A stretch of 64,000 nt of DNA from Candidatus Dechloromonas phosphorivorans (GTDB taxonomy: Bacteria; Pseudomonadota; Gammaproteobacteria; Burkholderiales; Rhodocyclaceae), in assembly GCA_016709495.1 (NCBI GenBank), contig JADJMS010000051.1, positions 62,001-126,000 of the forward strand. The letters run 5' to 3'. The notes below the pieces were generated by a model. It searched no databases, had not been told where the DNA came from, and was given only the letters and a program-made list of their open reading frames with translations. Below, one piece after another: positions 33,350 through 44,600 of the stretch (the stretch's first letter is position 1; every line of letters starts with the position of its first letter). The translations under genes were made by a program, and so were the position numbers.

Positions 33350-34101
33350 GCCGTATCTCCAAGATAGGCACGGCGCACCGCCGGGTCAGCACGAACCGCG
33401 TCCGGCGTACCGGTACAGATCAAGCTGCCATTGACCAGCACCGAAACGCGGTCAGCCAGGCGAAAGACCGCGGTCATGTCGTGCTCGACCAGCAGGATGG
33501 TGACGTGACGCGCGAGATGTTCAATCAGCTCGACCATGCGTGCCGACTCTTCCGGCCCGGCACCGGCCATCGGCTCGTCAAGCAGCAACATCTTTGGTTT
33601 TGTCGCCAGCGCCATCGCCAATTCCAGCGCGCGTTGTTCGCCATGCGCCAGATTGCCGGCAAGGCTGACACTGCGTTCAGCCAAACCAAGTTGTTCGAGG
33701 TAGACGAAGGCTTCATCAAACAAGCCCTGCTCAGCAATAACCGGCTTCCAGAAACGGAAGCTGGACCCGGAATCCTGGCGCCCCTGCACCGCCAGCGCCA
33801 CATTATCGAGCACCGACAGCCCGAGAAAGACATTGGTGATCTGATATGAACGCGCCATGCCGGCCGCTACGCGCTGATGCATGGACAAGGCGGTGACATC
33901 CGTGCCGGCAAAATGAACGCTGCCGCTATCCGGTTTCAGGGCGCCGGAAACATGGTGAATGAAGGTGGTTTTTCCCGCGCCATTGGGGCCGATAAGGGCA
34001 TGAACCTCGCCGGCCTCAACACAAAAATTGACCTGTTTTAGCGCGTCGACCGCAGCAAACCGCCGCGAAAGATTGCGCACTTCAAGCAGCGCTTCAGCCA
34101 T
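33346..34101 (-). CDS. livG: Branched-chain amino-acid-type ABC transporter ATPase (LivG)
   Basis: 251 residues from ATG 34101. Walker A GPNGAGKTTFIHH; the signature region is degenerate (LAHGEQRALELA); Walker B PKMLLLDEPMAGAG. The start was chosen from the usual MAEALLEV-type N-terminus; an upstream start at 34140 would overlap livM further. Confidence 0.93.
   Translation of the reverse strand: MAEALLEVRNLSRRFAAVDALKQVNFCVEAGEVHALIGPNGAGKTTFIHHVSGALKPDSGSVHFAGTDVTALSMHQRVAAGMARSYQITNVFLGLSVLDNVALAVQGRQDSGSSFRFWKPVIAEQGLFDEAFVYLEQLGLAERSVSLAGNLAHGEQRALELAMALATKPKMLLLDEPMAGAGPEESARMVELIEHLARHVTILLVEHDMTAVFRLADRVSVLVNGSLICTGTPDAVRADPAVRRAYLGDTA
34036..34056 (+). repeat. Dispersed 21-bp motif, variant copy
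   Basis: TTTT-AGCGC-GTCGACCGCAGC, in livG and antisense to it. It shares its AGCGC spacer with copy 3 at 22296. Confidence 0.45.
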
Positions 34102-35041
34102 GCTGTTTCCCGAACAAGGCAGCGACACCTTTCGGTGCAAACATGACTATGCCGAGCAAGAGCAGGCCCAAGCCGATATGCCAGTGTAACGTAAAGCCGG
34201 CCAGTACTTCTTCCAGGCAAAGCAGGATCAGCGCACCCACCATGCCGCCATACAGATAGCCGACACCACCGATGATGACCATCACCAACAAAGTACCGGA
34301 TTGCATCCATTGCAGCAGGTTGGGGCTGGCCAGCCCGGTCAGATTGGCAAGCAATGCACCAGCCAAACCCGCCAGCCCGCCACCCAGCGCAAAGCAGATC
34401 AGGCGGTAGCGAAAGACCGGATAACCGAGCGCTTCCATGCGTGTTTCGTTCTCACGGATGGCTTGAATGACGCGACCAAAGCGCGCATCAGCCAAGCGGC
34501 CAAGGAAAACAATGCTCATGGCAAGAGAGGCGAGGGCAGCATAAAAAAAGGCGGCATCGTCATTCAGGCTGAAACCTGCCAGATTCAACCTGCCAACCAG
34601 CGGCAGGCCATCGTCACCACCCCAGGTGCGTGCGGAAACGAAGAGGTAGTAAGCCATCTGGCCAAAAGCCAGGGTAATCATGATGAAATAAACGCCACGC
34701 GTACGCAGGCTGATGGCGCCGACCAGCAAGGCAAACAAGCCGGCAACGCCCATCGCCAACGGGAAAACCAGCAAGGCATCATTGATACCGTTAGCCATGC
34801 AAATCGCCGCCACATAAGCTCCGGTACCGAAAAAGGCAGCATGGCCGAGCGAGAACATGCCAGCGAAGCCAAGCACCAGATTGAGGCTGGAAGCAGCCAG
34901 TGCAAAGATCAGGATGCGGGTGGCAAAGCCGATGTAAAACTCCTGACCAAAGGCGGTGAGCACATTTGGCAAGACAAGCATAGCCAACAACAACGCGATG
35001 GCTAGCGGCTTTTGGTAGGGTGCAGGGCGGTAAAAAGCCAT
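34094..35041 (-). CDS. livM: ABC transporter permease (LivM)
   Basis: 315 residues with about ten membrane helices and the conserved LNLVLGFAGMFSLGHAAFFGTG region. ATG 35041 overlaps the livH stop (ATGA), which fixes the start; longer open frames upstream are livH antisense of another frame. Forms the pore with LivH. Confidence 0.93.
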   Translation of the reverse strand: MAFYRPAPYQKPLAIALLLAMLVLPNVLTAFGQEFYIGFATRILIFALAASSLNLVLGFAGMFSLGHAAFFGTGAYVAAICMANGINDALLVFPLAMGVAGLFALLVGAISLRTRGVYFIMITLAFGQMAYYLFVSARTWGGDDGLPLVGRLNLAGFSLNDDAAFFYAALASLAMSIVFLGRLADARFGRVIQAIRENETRMEALGYPVFRYRLICFALGGGLAGLAGALLANLTGLASPNLLQWMQSGTLLVMVIIGGVGYLYGGMVGALILLCLEEVLAGFTLHWHIGLGLLLLGIVMFAPKGVAALFGKQHG

Positions 35042-35967
35042 CAGGCGCGCGCCGGGAAAAGGCCTTGCGGCTTGAAGAACAGAATGCCGGCCATCAGCAG
35101 GTAAATCAGGATCGAGGCCAGCGCCGGGCCGAGTGTTGAAGCGGCATCCGCGGGCAAAGTAGCGCGCAACAGGGTTGGTAAAAGTGCGCGCCCCAGCGTG
35201 TCGACCGAGCCAACAATCAGACTGCCAACCAAGGCACCACGTATCGAACCGATGCCACCAATGATGATCACGACAAAGGCCAGAATCAGCACGCTTTCTC
35301 CCATCCCGACCTGCACCGCGAGCAATGGACCGAGCAGCCCGCCGGCCAAGGCGCAAAGTGCGGCGCCAAAGACAAATACCGCAGTGAATAAGCCTTGTAC
35401 ATTGATCCCCAAGGCTTCAGTCATTTCACGATTCGACGCACCGGCACGCACCCACATACCGACCCGGCTTTTTGCGACCAGGAGATAAAGCAGCCCGGCT
35501 ACGGCCAAGCCAAAGGCAATGATCACCAAACGGTAGGCCGGATAGAAAAAGCCGACGATTTCAACCGGGCCTGACAGCGCATCTGGCGGGTTAAGCATGA
35601 CCGGCTGGGCACCCCAGATTATCCGTACCGCCTCGTTGGCGATCAGGATGAGCGCAAAGGTGGCGAGAACTTGCGAAAGGTGATCGCGCTTGTAAAGCTG
35701 GCGGAAGAGTGACAGTTCGAGCAACAAGCCAAGTATTGCAGCACCAGCAACGCCCGCCCCCAGCCCGCTCCAGAACGAATCCGCCGCTTGCGCAGCGGCG
35801 GCAACCAGATACGCACCGACCATGTAGAGCGAACCATGCGCCAGATTGATGCAGTCCATGATGCCAAAAACCAGGGTCAGGCCGGCAGCGAGCAAAAACA
35901 GCATCAAGCCAAACTGCAGGCCGTTGAGGGCCTGCTCAAGAAACAGCTGGGTCACTTCATCTTGCAC
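35041..35967 (-). CDS. livH: ABC transporter permease (LivH)
   Basis: 308 residues with about eight membrane helices; the family segment MDCINLAHGSLYMVGAYL and the ABC-contact loop GIGSIRGALVGSLIVG are present. Overlaps the upstream binding-protein gene by 16 bases. Confidence 0.93.
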   Translation of the reverse strand: MQDEVTQLFLEQALNGLQFGLMLFLLAAGLTLVFGIMDCINLAHGSLYMVGAYLVAAAAQAADSFWSGLGAGVAGAAILGLLLELSLFRQLYKRDHLSQVLATFALILIANEAVRIIWGAQPVMLNPPDALSGPVEIVGFFYPAYRLVIIAFGLAVAGLLYLLVAKSRVGMWVRAGASNREMTEALGINVQGLFTAVFVFGAALCALAGGLLGPLLAVQVGMGESVLILAFVVIIIGGIGSIRGALVGSLIVGSVDTLGRALLPTLLRATLPADAASTLGPALASILIYLLMAGILFFKPQGLFPARA

Positions 35968-37118
35968 TGCGCCACGTAGGCGTCAGCATGATTGGTGAAG
36001 ATACTGCCCATCGTCTTGTTGGTGACGCGGCCCTGAGCATCCTTGCCGATAGCGCGCAGGTAATAGTTTTGGACCGGATAATGATTGCTGTTGAACTTGA
36101 AGTCACCGCGCACCGACTTGAAGTGCTTGGCTTCCAGCGCCTTCTGCAATGCTTTCTTGTCGTCGACATTGCCTTTTACGTCACGTACCGCCGCATCCAT
36201 CATCAAGGCAGCGTCGTAGCCTTGCGATGCGTAGAGCGAGGGCAGGCGTTTGTATTCTTTCTCAAAGTCGGCGACGAAACGCTTGTTCTCTGCGTTCTCC
36301 ATGTCGTGCGCCCAGTGCGATGAGTTGAACATGCCCATCATCGGTGCACCAACCGCCTTGATCACATCCTCGTCGGCCGAGAAGCCAGGTGCAAACAACT
36401 GCGTGTCACGTGACAAACCGGCGGAGACGAATTGTTTGACGAAATTGATACCCATGCCGCCGGGCAGGAAGAAGAACAGCGCATCTGGTTTTAGATTTCG
36501 GATTTGCGCCAGTTCAGCCGCGTAATCGAGCTGACCGAGCTTGGTATAAACCTCTTCGGCAACGACGCCCTTGTAATAACGCTTGAAACCGGAAACAGCA
36601 TCCTTGCCACCCGGATAGTTCGGCGTAACGATGACGACATTCTTGAACCCTTTGTCCTGCACGATCTTGCCGACCGCTTCATGCAGATTGTCGTTCTGCC
36701 AGGCGACATTGAAGAAATACGGGTTGCACTGCTCGCCGGCATATTGCGACGGACCGGCGTTGGCCGAAATATAGAAAGTCTTGTTTTCGAACACCGTCGG
36801 GCCAACCGCCAACATAATGTTGGAGAAGACAATGCCGGTCATGAAATCAACCTTGTCCTTCTTCAGGAACTTGTCGGCCGTTTGCTTGGCGATGTCGGGG
36901 CTTTGCTGGTCGTCGGCAATCAACACCTCGGCCGGCAGATCACCGAGCTTGCCGTTGAGGCGTTTCATGGCCAGATTGAAACCGTCGCGAATATCAACAC
37001 CCAGACCAGCACCGGGGCCGGACAACGTCGAGACAAAGCCAACCTTGATTTTGTCTGCCGCGTGAACAGCACCGGCAAACATCAGGGCAGTGGCAAGGGC
37101 AGTCAGGCGTAACGACAT
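35952..37118 (-). CDS. Periplasmic binding protein of the liv-type ABC transporter
   Basis: 388 residues with signal peptide (LMFAGAVHA|A) from ATG 37118. The fold is of the LivK/type I periplasmic-binding class (KIKVGFVSTLSGPGAGLGVD at the mature start). Members close to this pattern in Betaproteobacteria often bind aromatic acids rather than leucine, so the substrate is left open. First gene of the livKHMGF-type operon. Divergent from queC with a 97-base gap. Confidence 0.9.
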   Translation of the reverse strand: MSLRLTALATALMFAGAVHAADKIKVGFVSTLSGPGAGLGVDIRDGFNLAMKRLNGKLGDLPAEVLIADDQQSPDIAKQTADKFLKKDKVDFMTGIVFSNIMLAVGPTVFENKTFYISANAGPSQYAGEQCNPYFFNVAWQNDNLHEAVGKIVQDKGFKNVVIVTPNYPGGKDAVSGFKRYYKGVVAEEVYTKLGQLDYAAELAQIRNLKPDALFFFLPGGMGINFVKQFVSAGLSRDTQLFAPGFSADEDVIKAVGAPMMGMFNSSHWAHDMENAENKRFVADFEKEYKRLPSLYASQGYDAALMMDAAVRDVKGNVDDKKALQKALEAKHFKSVRGDFKFNSNHYPVQNYYLRAIGKDAQGRVTNKTMGSIFTNHADAYVAQCKMK

Positions 37119-37215
37119 TAAAATCTCCGGCGAAGGTTCAAAGCGGGAAATTGTAGCGCAGGAACAAGCAGATACCGGCTGAAAGCAATGCAAATTTCGG
37201 TTATATTCGCGCCCC
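37119..37215. promoter_or_regulatory. Divergent promoter region queC / ABC transporter
   Basis: Ninety-seven bases. On the plus strand TTATATT at about 37200-37206 is a plausible -10 element just before queC, implying a short or leaderless-type transcript. No preQ1-riboswitch stem-loop and A-rich tail is evident. Confidence 0.4.
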
Positions 37216-37893
37216 ATGATGAAGAAAGCCGTAGTACTCCTCTCCGGCGGACTCGATTCCGCCACCTGTCTCGCCATTGCCCGCAGCCAAGGCTTCGAGT
37301 GCTATTGCCTGTCCTTCAATTACGGCCAGCGCCATTGCGCCGAACTGGTCGCCGCCGACCGCGTGGTCAAGGCGCTGGGTGCGGCCAAGCATCGCGTGCT
37401 GAATTTCGGACTGGCCCAGTTTGGCGGTTCGGCACTGACCGATACCAATATCGCCGTGCCTGTCGACGGCGTGCAACCCGGCATTCCAGTCACCTATGTA
37501 CCGGCGCGCAACACCATCATGCTTTCTCTGGCACTGGCCTGGGCCGAAGTGCTGGGCAGCCGCGACATTTTTGTCGGGGTCAATGCCGTCGATTACTCCG
37601 GTTACCCGGATTGCCGGCCGGAATACATCGCCGCTTTCGAGACCATGGCCAATCTGGCGACCAAGGCCGGGGTTGAAGGCACCAAATTACATATTCATGC
37701 GCCGCTGATCGACCTCTCCAAAGCCGAGATCATCCGCCTGGGAACCCAGCTTGGCGTTGATTACGGACTCACTGTGTCGTGTTATCAGGCCGATGATCAA
37801 GGCCGTGCCTGCGGCGTTTGCGACTCCTGCCGCCTGCGTGCCGAGGGCTTTGCTACCGCCTGCGTCACCGATCCGACTATTTACTGCGTCTGA
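37216..37893 (+). CDS. queC: 7-cyano-7-deazaguanine synthase QueC
   Basis: 225 residues. The PP-loop is LLSGGLDSATC; the zinc site is CYQADDQGRACGVCDSCRLR near the C-terminus with four Cys. It turns carboxy-deazaguanine (the QueE product) into preQ0 with ATP and ammonia. Start at MMKK 37216; the second Met is equally possible. One base separates its stop from the start of the YedE-like gene. Confidence 0.95.
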   Translation: MMKKAVVLLSGGLDSATCLAIARSQGFECYCLSFNYGQRHCAELVAADRVVKALGAAKHRVLNFGLAQFGGSALTDTNIAVPVDGVQPGIPVTYVPARNTIMLSLALAWAEVLGSRDIFVGVNAVDYSGYPDCRPEYIAAFETMANLATKAGVEGTKLHIHAPLIDLSKAEIIRLGTQLGVDYGLTVSCYQADDQGRACGVCDSCRLRAEGFATACVTDPTIYCV

Positions 37894-37894
37894 G

Positions 37895-38995
37895 ATGGAC
37901 ACCGCGGCCACCTCGAACACCGTGCTCTGGCTGGCCTTTGCAGTCTCCTTCGGGTTCGGGGTGATCGGCCAGAAAACCCATTTTTGCACCATGGGCGCAG
38001 TCTCGGACATCGTCAATATGGGTGAATGGAGCCGCATGCGCATGTGGCTGCTGGCCATCGGCGTCGCCATCCTCGGATCGGCAGCGCTGCACGCAACTGG
38101 CCAGATTGACCTTGGCAAATCGATCTATCGCACCCAACCTTCACCTGGCTTTCCTACATCGTCGGCGGTGTCTCTTTTGGCATCGGCATGGTGCTCGCCT
38201 CGGGTTGCGGCTCAAAACGCTGATCCGGATTGGTGCCGGCAACCTCAAATCGGTGGTCGTCTTCATCGTCCTCGGCCTGGTCGCCTACATGACCATGCGG
38301 GGCGTTTTCGGCGTCTTCCGCGCCAATGTACTGAGAAAGCGGCAATCACTTTCCCCGGCGGGCAGGATGTTCCAGCCCTGCTGACGGCAGCCGGCATGGA
38401 CCCGAAAATAGCATTCACCCTGGCCGTTTTGCTGATTGGTGGCGGCTTGACCGCATTCTGCCTGCTTAACCGGGAGTTCTGGACGATCGACAATCTGCTC
38501 GGCGGCATCGGCACCGGTCTGGCCGTGGTTGCCGCCTGGTATGTCAGCGGCCACATTGGCTATCTCGCCGAACACCCGGAAACCCTGGAAGAAGCCTTCA
38601 TTGCGACCAACAGCGGACGCATGGAGTCGCTCACTTTTGTCGCGCCACAAGCCTACTCGCTTGAATTGCTGATGCTCTGGTCAGATACCAGCCGCAAGCT
38701 GACTTTCGCTATTGCCACCGTGCTCGGCGTTATTGCCGGCTCAGGCACCTGGGCCTTGCTGACCCGTAATTTCCGTTGGGAAGGCTTCGCCAGTGTCGAA
38801 GATACGGCCAATCATCTGCTCGGCGCAGCGCTTATGGGTTTTGGCGGCGTCACCGCCATGGGCTGCACGGTAGGGCAGGGCATTACTGGTTTCTCAACGC
38901 TGGCGCTGGGTTCGATGCTGACCTTCCTGGCAATCATTGCCGGGGCAACGGCCATGCTGAAGCTCCAGTACTGGCGCATCATGCGCGAAGCTTAA
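37895..38995 (+). CDS. YeeE/YedE-family sulfur transporter, three frameshifts
   Basis: About 367 residues. Frame changes occur at about 38134-38140, at the four-A run 38214-38217 region (GCGSK / TLIRIGAGNLKS) and at about 38331-38336 (ANVL / EKAAITFPGG). Three one-base losses return to the original frame, so the length is 3n. Nine or so membrane helices and the two Cys-Gly motifs (LASGCGSK, MGCTVGQGITG) identify the thiosulfate/sulfur-compound transporter family, where these cysteines relay the substrate. A tiny membrane protein gene is convergent with its end. Confidence 0.85.
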   Translation: MDTAATSNTVLWLAFAVSFGFGVIGQKTHFCTMGAVSDIVNMGEWSRMRMWLLAIGVAILGSAALHATGQIDLGKSIYRTQPSPGFPTSSAVSLLASAWCSPRVAAQNADPDWCRQPQIGGRLHRPRPGRLHDHAGRFRRLPRQCTEKAAITFPGGQDVPALLTAAGMDPKIAFTLAVLLIGGGLTAFCLLNREFWTIDNLLGGIGTGLAVVAAWYVSGHIGYLAEHPETLEEAFIATNSGRMESLTFVAPQAYSLELLMLWSDTSRKLTFAIATVLGVIAGSGTWALLTRNFRWEGFASVEDTANHLLGAALMGFGGVTAMGCTVGQGITGFSTLALGSMLTFLAIIAGATAMLKLQYWRIMREA

Positions 38996-39216
38996 GCGCC
39001 TTCGTTTTCCTTCAGCTTCTCAATCACCAGCGGAAATGCACCGGAACCTATCAAGGCGACGGCAGAAACGATAAATGCCAGCCCGGCCATCGGGTCATCC
39101 AAAACAGGGTGAATGCTGGCACCAAAACCAAGTAAGCTGACCAGCCCGGGAACCGCGCACAGCACACCGAGTGTAGTCAGAGCAATGAATGAGAAAGGGT
39201 AACGGCGTTGGCTCAT
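38992..39216 (-). CDS. Small membrane protein, unknown
   Basis: 74 residues with two hydrophobic segments (FIALTTLGVLCAVPGLVSLL and AGLAFIVSAVALIGSGAFPL). No family recognised. Its start overlaps the stop of the methyltransferase gene (ATGA), so it is coupled to that gene. It converges on the YedE-like gene with a 4-base overlap. Confidence 0.65.
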   Translation of the reverse strand: MSQRRYPFSFIALTTLGVLCAVPGLVSLLGFGASIHPVLDDPMAGLAFIVSAVALIGSGAFPLVIEKLKENEGA

Positions 39217-40366
39217 AGTCTTCTGCTCTGATCACCATTGGCAAAGCCCAGCAGATTTTCATCAAGATCGCGACCAATGGCAATGACCTTGAACAATTCG
39301 CCCATCTCGTGCGGCATGATCAATTTATTCACAGCACCCGAAGCCCTGATGTATTCCGGTGTTCCGCTGGTTTCTGCGCCCAGCAAATCAAGTATGCCAC
39401 AATTGAGCAGGAACTGTCCCTGACTGGTGTAGCCCAGCAACTCCAGCCCGGCGGCATGTGCCGCTGCAATAATTGAGGTGAAATCGACGTGGACCGTAAT
39501 ATCCTGCAATCCCGGCAAATAAAAAGGGGCAGGATGCGAATGATGGCGGTAATGACACATCAGGGTGCCACTTGCGCGCTGCGGATGATAAAACTCACGA
39601 CGAGGAAAGCCATAATCAAGCAGGAGCAAGGCTCCACACTTCAAGCGATGCCCCCATTCGGCCGGCCAGGCCCGATTGGCAAGGCTTATCTCACTCTCAA
39701 AGCCTGGCGGCAGGCTGCATTGCTGAGCAATCTCTTCGGCCGCCGCCAACAATGCACCACTTGCCGGGCGCTCATTCCATGTGAAACGGCCAACGCTATC
39801 CAGTGCAACACCCCGTTCGAAAATACCATTCTCACGCCAGGCAACAAGATGCGCAGGCATCGCATCGAGCAATTCGTTAGCCAGTACGACACCCGAGAAA
39901 TCATCAGGCAACTGATCCAGCCACTGCACACGCTCAAGCAGGTGGGGCGCAGCCTTGGCCAGTGTTTCTTGCTGGCGCTCGCGCAAATCAGCAGACAGAT
40001 CAAGGATCAAGTATTGAGCTGGAAGCGTAGCCAACGCTTCCAGCTCAAGCAACAGGTCTGCTGCCAGACGGCCGGAACCGGCACCTACCTCTAGCACGAC
40101 AGGCGCTGAAGCAGCCATGATCTGCCCGATCTGGCGCGCCAATGAGCGACCAAAAACCAGTCATTTCAGGTGCCGTCACGAAATCACCGGCCGAACCAAA
40201 TTTCGGCACCGGCGGCGTAATAGCGAAGTCCCGGCGCATATAGCGCCAATTCCATAAAGCGGGCAAAAGAAATCCAACCGCCCTCATGCGTCAGCTCGCG
40301 CCCGATTTCAACAATCAGTTTTGCACTGTGCTCACAGGCATCTTGAGAAGGGAGAGGAAGACTCAT
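39213..40366 (-). CDS. MidA/NDUFAF7-like SAM-dependent methyltransferase (DUF185), two frameshifts
   Basis: About 384 residues when joined from ATG 40366. Parts in order: MSLPLPSQ to YAPGLRYYAAG (frame 1), PKFGSAGDFVTAPEMTGF (frame 2), GRSLARQIGQIMAASAPVVL onward (frame 3). Breaks lie at about 40204-40210 and at the five-A run 40152-40156. The SAM motif is VLEVGAGSGRLAAD. The family methylates a protein arginine in mitochondrial complex I assembly; the bacterial role is unsure. A small membrane protein gene is coupled downstream. Confidence 0.85.
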
Positions 40367-40465
40367 TGGATTTGGCAAAAAGGGATGATTTTAGCTGGCT
40401 CAATGGGGCAGAAGCACTTGCTTTGTGCTATTTTTTCAGCTCTAAGAATAAGCGAGACAAGTCAA

Positions 40466-41606
40466 ATGCGCGTTATACAGAAAATAGCCAAAAAACCCGT
40501 GGATCTGGCAGGACAAAGTTCCGATTTGGCAGCCTTCAAACCCGATCTGCTTATGATTTTGGCTCAATTGACCACTTTTCTGCACCAGATTTTGCATCAA
40601 CATTGCGCACCGCGTTGCCTGACACAGCATTGATTGGCTGCACGACCGCCGGAGAAATTACGCCCGACGGCGTCGATGACGGCACCTGTACCTTGACCGG
40701 CATCAGCTGACACTACCAGGTTGGTTCAGGCAAATACGCACTTGAATGGCATGGATGATTCCTTTGCAGCCGGCGAACGCCTTGGCCGCCAAATCGCCGC
40801 TGAAGAACTGAAAGCTGTGATAGTTTTTGGTCCCGGGGTACAAATCAACGGTAGTGCACTGGTTGATGGCATTACCAGCATCATTGGCAGCAGCATTCCG
40901 ATCACTGGCGGTCTGGCCGGCGATGGTGGTTCCTTCAAAAAAACCTTCACGCTTGGCCCTGATGGTGTGTGCGACAACGCGATTGTCGCTGTTGGCCTTT
41001 GTGGCGAAGCCCCTGCGTTTCGGTCACGGCTCTTTCGGAGGCTGGGAGCCATTTGGCCCAGCACGCAAGGTAACGCGCTGCGCCAACAATGTTTTGTTCG
41101 AACTGGATGGCGAGCCGGCGCTTGAGGTATATAAGCGTTACCTCGGCGACCATGCCAAGGGCTTGCCCGCCTCCGGCCTGCTTTTTCCCTTCGCCATGCT
41201 GGGCGAGGATCACAGTGCCATTGGTTTGATCCGCACCATTCTGGGCGTCGATGAAGCAAGCGGCAGCCTGACACTGGCTGGTGAAATCAATCCCAACGGC
41301 TATCTCAAACTGATGCATGCCAGCACCGACAAACTGGTCAATGGCGCCGAATCAGCCGCTGAAGCAGCTGCAGAAATGCTCAACAACCCCAGCGAAAGTG
41401 TCGCAATTCTGGTCAGCTGCGTTGGCCGAAAACTGGTCATGGGCAACCGTGTTGACGAAGAGGTTGAAGCCGTCGGTGATGTTTTTGGCAGCAAAGCCAC
41501 GCTGACCGGTTTTTATTCCTATGGCGAGATCAGCCCCTTCACACCGGGCGCATCCTGCAAACTGCACAACCAGACGATGACCATCACCTGCCTCAGCGAG
41601 ATTTGA
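40466..41606 (+). CDS. FIST-domain sensory protein, three frameshifts
   Basis: About 380 residues when joined. The frame changes at about 40560-40585, 40706-40715 and 41000-41015. Recognisable pieces are ALPDTALIGCTTAGEITPDG, VIVFGPGVQINGSALVDGIT and the FIST C-terminal part HGSFGGWEPFGPARKVTRC and ATLTGFYSYGEISPF. FIST proteins bind small ligands (amino acids proposed). The gene ends 13 bases before a hybrid histidine kinase gene, the usual FIST partner, suggesting a two-protein sensor. Confidence 0.85.
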
Positions 41607-41619
41607 GTCACCAAGCGCA

Positions 41620-44600
41620 ATGAACAAGGCTCTGCTGCGCCAGCTTAAACGAACCATAGGCATCGCTGATGAGGCGGCTCTGGCCGCCTATCTTGCTGCC
41701 CTGAGTGCGCATGCGACAAACAGCGATCCAGCCTTGCAGGGCTTGCTCGCCGGTTTTGGTAATTTTCTGGAACGGGTTGACGCATCTTATGAACAATACG
41801 ACCGTGACCTCGAACTACGGACTCGTTCGCTGGAAATTTCCTCGCTAGAACTCTCAAGTTCGAATGAAAAACTTCGCAGCGAGCTGTCCAACCGTGAAAG
41901 CGCCCTCGGTTCGTTGCGTGATGCGATACAAGGCCTGCTCCCAAGTAACGAAGGCATGACCATCACGCTGGTCGAAGACAATATCGAAACGCTCTCGCGG
42001 CGCGTCGCCGAGTTGGTTGCCAATAGTGAAAAAGATCGCCTGGCACTGGCCAATCAGAAATTCGCCCTTGACCAGCACGCCATTGTCAGCATCACTGACA
42101 CCAATGGAACTATCCTCTATGCCAATGACCGTTTCTGCGAAATCAGTGGCTATCAACGACATGAACTGATTGGTCAGAATCACCGCATCGTCAAATCCGG
42201 CATTCATCCACCAGAAATATTTCGTGACATGTGGGGCACCATCTCGCTCGGGCACGTCTGGCATGGCGAAGTGTGTAACCGCGGCAAAGCCGGACAGCTT
42301 TACTGGGTAAGCGCGACGATTGTTCCTTTGCTTGGCCCGGATGGACAACCCGAGCAATACATCGCAATCCGTACTGACATCAGCGACCGCAAACGTATGG
42401 AAGCCGAACTTTCGGAGCAACTCGATCTGGTTGAAGGATTGATTGAAGCGATTCCACTGCCGGTCTATATCAAGGATGCCGAAGGCCGTTATCTGCGACT
42501 TAACCGCGCTTTCGAAATTTTTATTGGCATCAAGCGCGAAGACTTCATCGGCAAGACTTTGTATGAACTACTTGCCCGGGACGCCGCCAGATTCCACAGC
42601 GAAAAAGATACCGAGCTTCTCGCTCGCGGCGGCACCCAAACCTACGAGACGATAGTCCACGGTCACGATAGGCTGTCGCATAACGCGATATATCGCAAAG
42701 CCGCCCTGACCCGGCGTGATGGCAGCATTTACGGTTTGCTCGGCACGATTATCGACATTACCGACCGCAAAAAGGCCGAAATCGAAATGCAATTGGCCAA
42801 GGAAGCCGCCGAGGCTGCCAGCCGGGCCAAGAGCGATTTTCTTGCCAACATGAGTCACGAAATTCGCACACCGATGAACGGCATCATCGGCATGACTGAC
42901 CTGGCCCTCGATACAGCCCTGACCGAGGAACAGCGGGAATTTCTCGGCATCGTCAAATCCTCTGCAGAGTCTCTGCTGACCATCATCAATGACATTCTCG
43001 ATTTCTCGAAAATTGAAGCCGGCAAGCTCTTGGTTGAGGAAATTTCTTTCGATTTACACCGTGTTGTCGCCGAAACGCTGAAGACAATGGCTTTGCGCGC
43101 CCACGAAAAGCCCATTGAGCTGGTTTTCGAGATCATGCCAGACGTACCGCGCCACGTGCTGGGTGACCCCAGCCGGCTGCGGCAAATTTTGATCAATCTG
43201 ATTGGCAACTCAATCAAGTTCACTCATGAGGGAGAAATTGCCGTCCGCGCCGAGTTGAGCCCAACAATTGGCAAACAACCACACATTCAGTTCTCGGTGC
43301 GCGATACGGGAATTGGCATTGCCACCGACAAGCAGCAAAGTATTTTTGAGGCCTTTTCTCAAGAAGACACCTCCACCACGCGGCGCTTTGGTGGCACCGG
43401 CCTTGGTCTGTCGATCTCACGGCGCTTGGTTGAACTGATGCAGGGCAGGATATGGCTGGAAAGCGAGCCGGGCAAAGGCAGCACCTTCTTTTTCTCACTC
43501 GAACTTAAAACCGATAGTCAGCCGCCGGAAGCCGGCACCAGTCATATTGTCCTGCGTGGCCGCCACATCCTCGTCGTTGATGACAACACAACCAACTGCC
43601 GGATTTTGAGCAGCATGCTCGCCCATTGGGATGTCAAAACCACACTGGCCGACGGCGGCTCTACTGCCATTGAGATCCTCCGCAAGACACCGCAGGCCTT
43701 TGACTGCATTCTGCTCGATGCCCACATGCCTGAAATGGATGGTTACGAGCTAGCGCTCAATATTCGGGGGCCACTCGCCATCATGACACCCATGATCATG
43801 CTCTCATCTGGCGCATTGCGCGGCGATGGGCAGCGCTGCCAGGAAGTTGGCATTTCAGGGTATTTTTCCAAACCGATTTCCTCAGAGGAATTGCTCGCCG
43901 CGCTGTGCCGAGTCTTTGACATCTGTCGCAATGAAAACTCGGTTCCATCCAACCAATTGGTAACTCGCCATGCGCTGCGCGAATTGCAGCGCAGCCTTGA
44001 GGTTTTACTGGTCGAAGATCATCCGGTCAATCAAAAGCTGGCCATTGGGCTTCTTCAAAAATGGGGGCATCACCCAACCCTGGCCAGCAACGGGCAAGAG
44101 GCGCTCGACATTCTGGCCATCCGCAATTTCAATGTTGTTCTGATGGATATGCATATGCCGCTCATGGGTGGCGTCGAAGCTACCTGCGCGATACGCGCTC
44201 GTGAAGTGGCCGAAGGCAGGCCGCGCACGCCGATCATTGCCATGACGGCCGCGGCCATGCAATCCGACAAGGATGCCTGCATCGCTGCCGGCATGGACGA
44301 TTACCTCGCCAAACCCATTCGCGCCAAGGATTTGCTGGAAAAATTGCTGGCCTACGGCGGCAACCCGGAAGCCGAGGACAAACCAGCCTTTGATTACGGC
44401 GAAGCCCTACTTCAGGCTGATCTGGAAACCGTCGAAATCATTGCCGATATTTTCCTTGAAACCTGGGGCCGCGAAATCGAACTATTGCGCACCGGCGTCA
44501 ACAATCAGGATGCACCAAACGTTGAGCGCACTGCCCATAGTCTAAAAGGACACTCGCTACTTTCTGTGCCGAACCAGCCAAACGGGTTGCTGATGATCTG

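Noticed and set aside
37119..37215. preQ1 riboswitch upstream of queC
   Set aside because: No C/G-rich hairpin followed by the expected A-rich tail could be found; the region is a short promoter gap.
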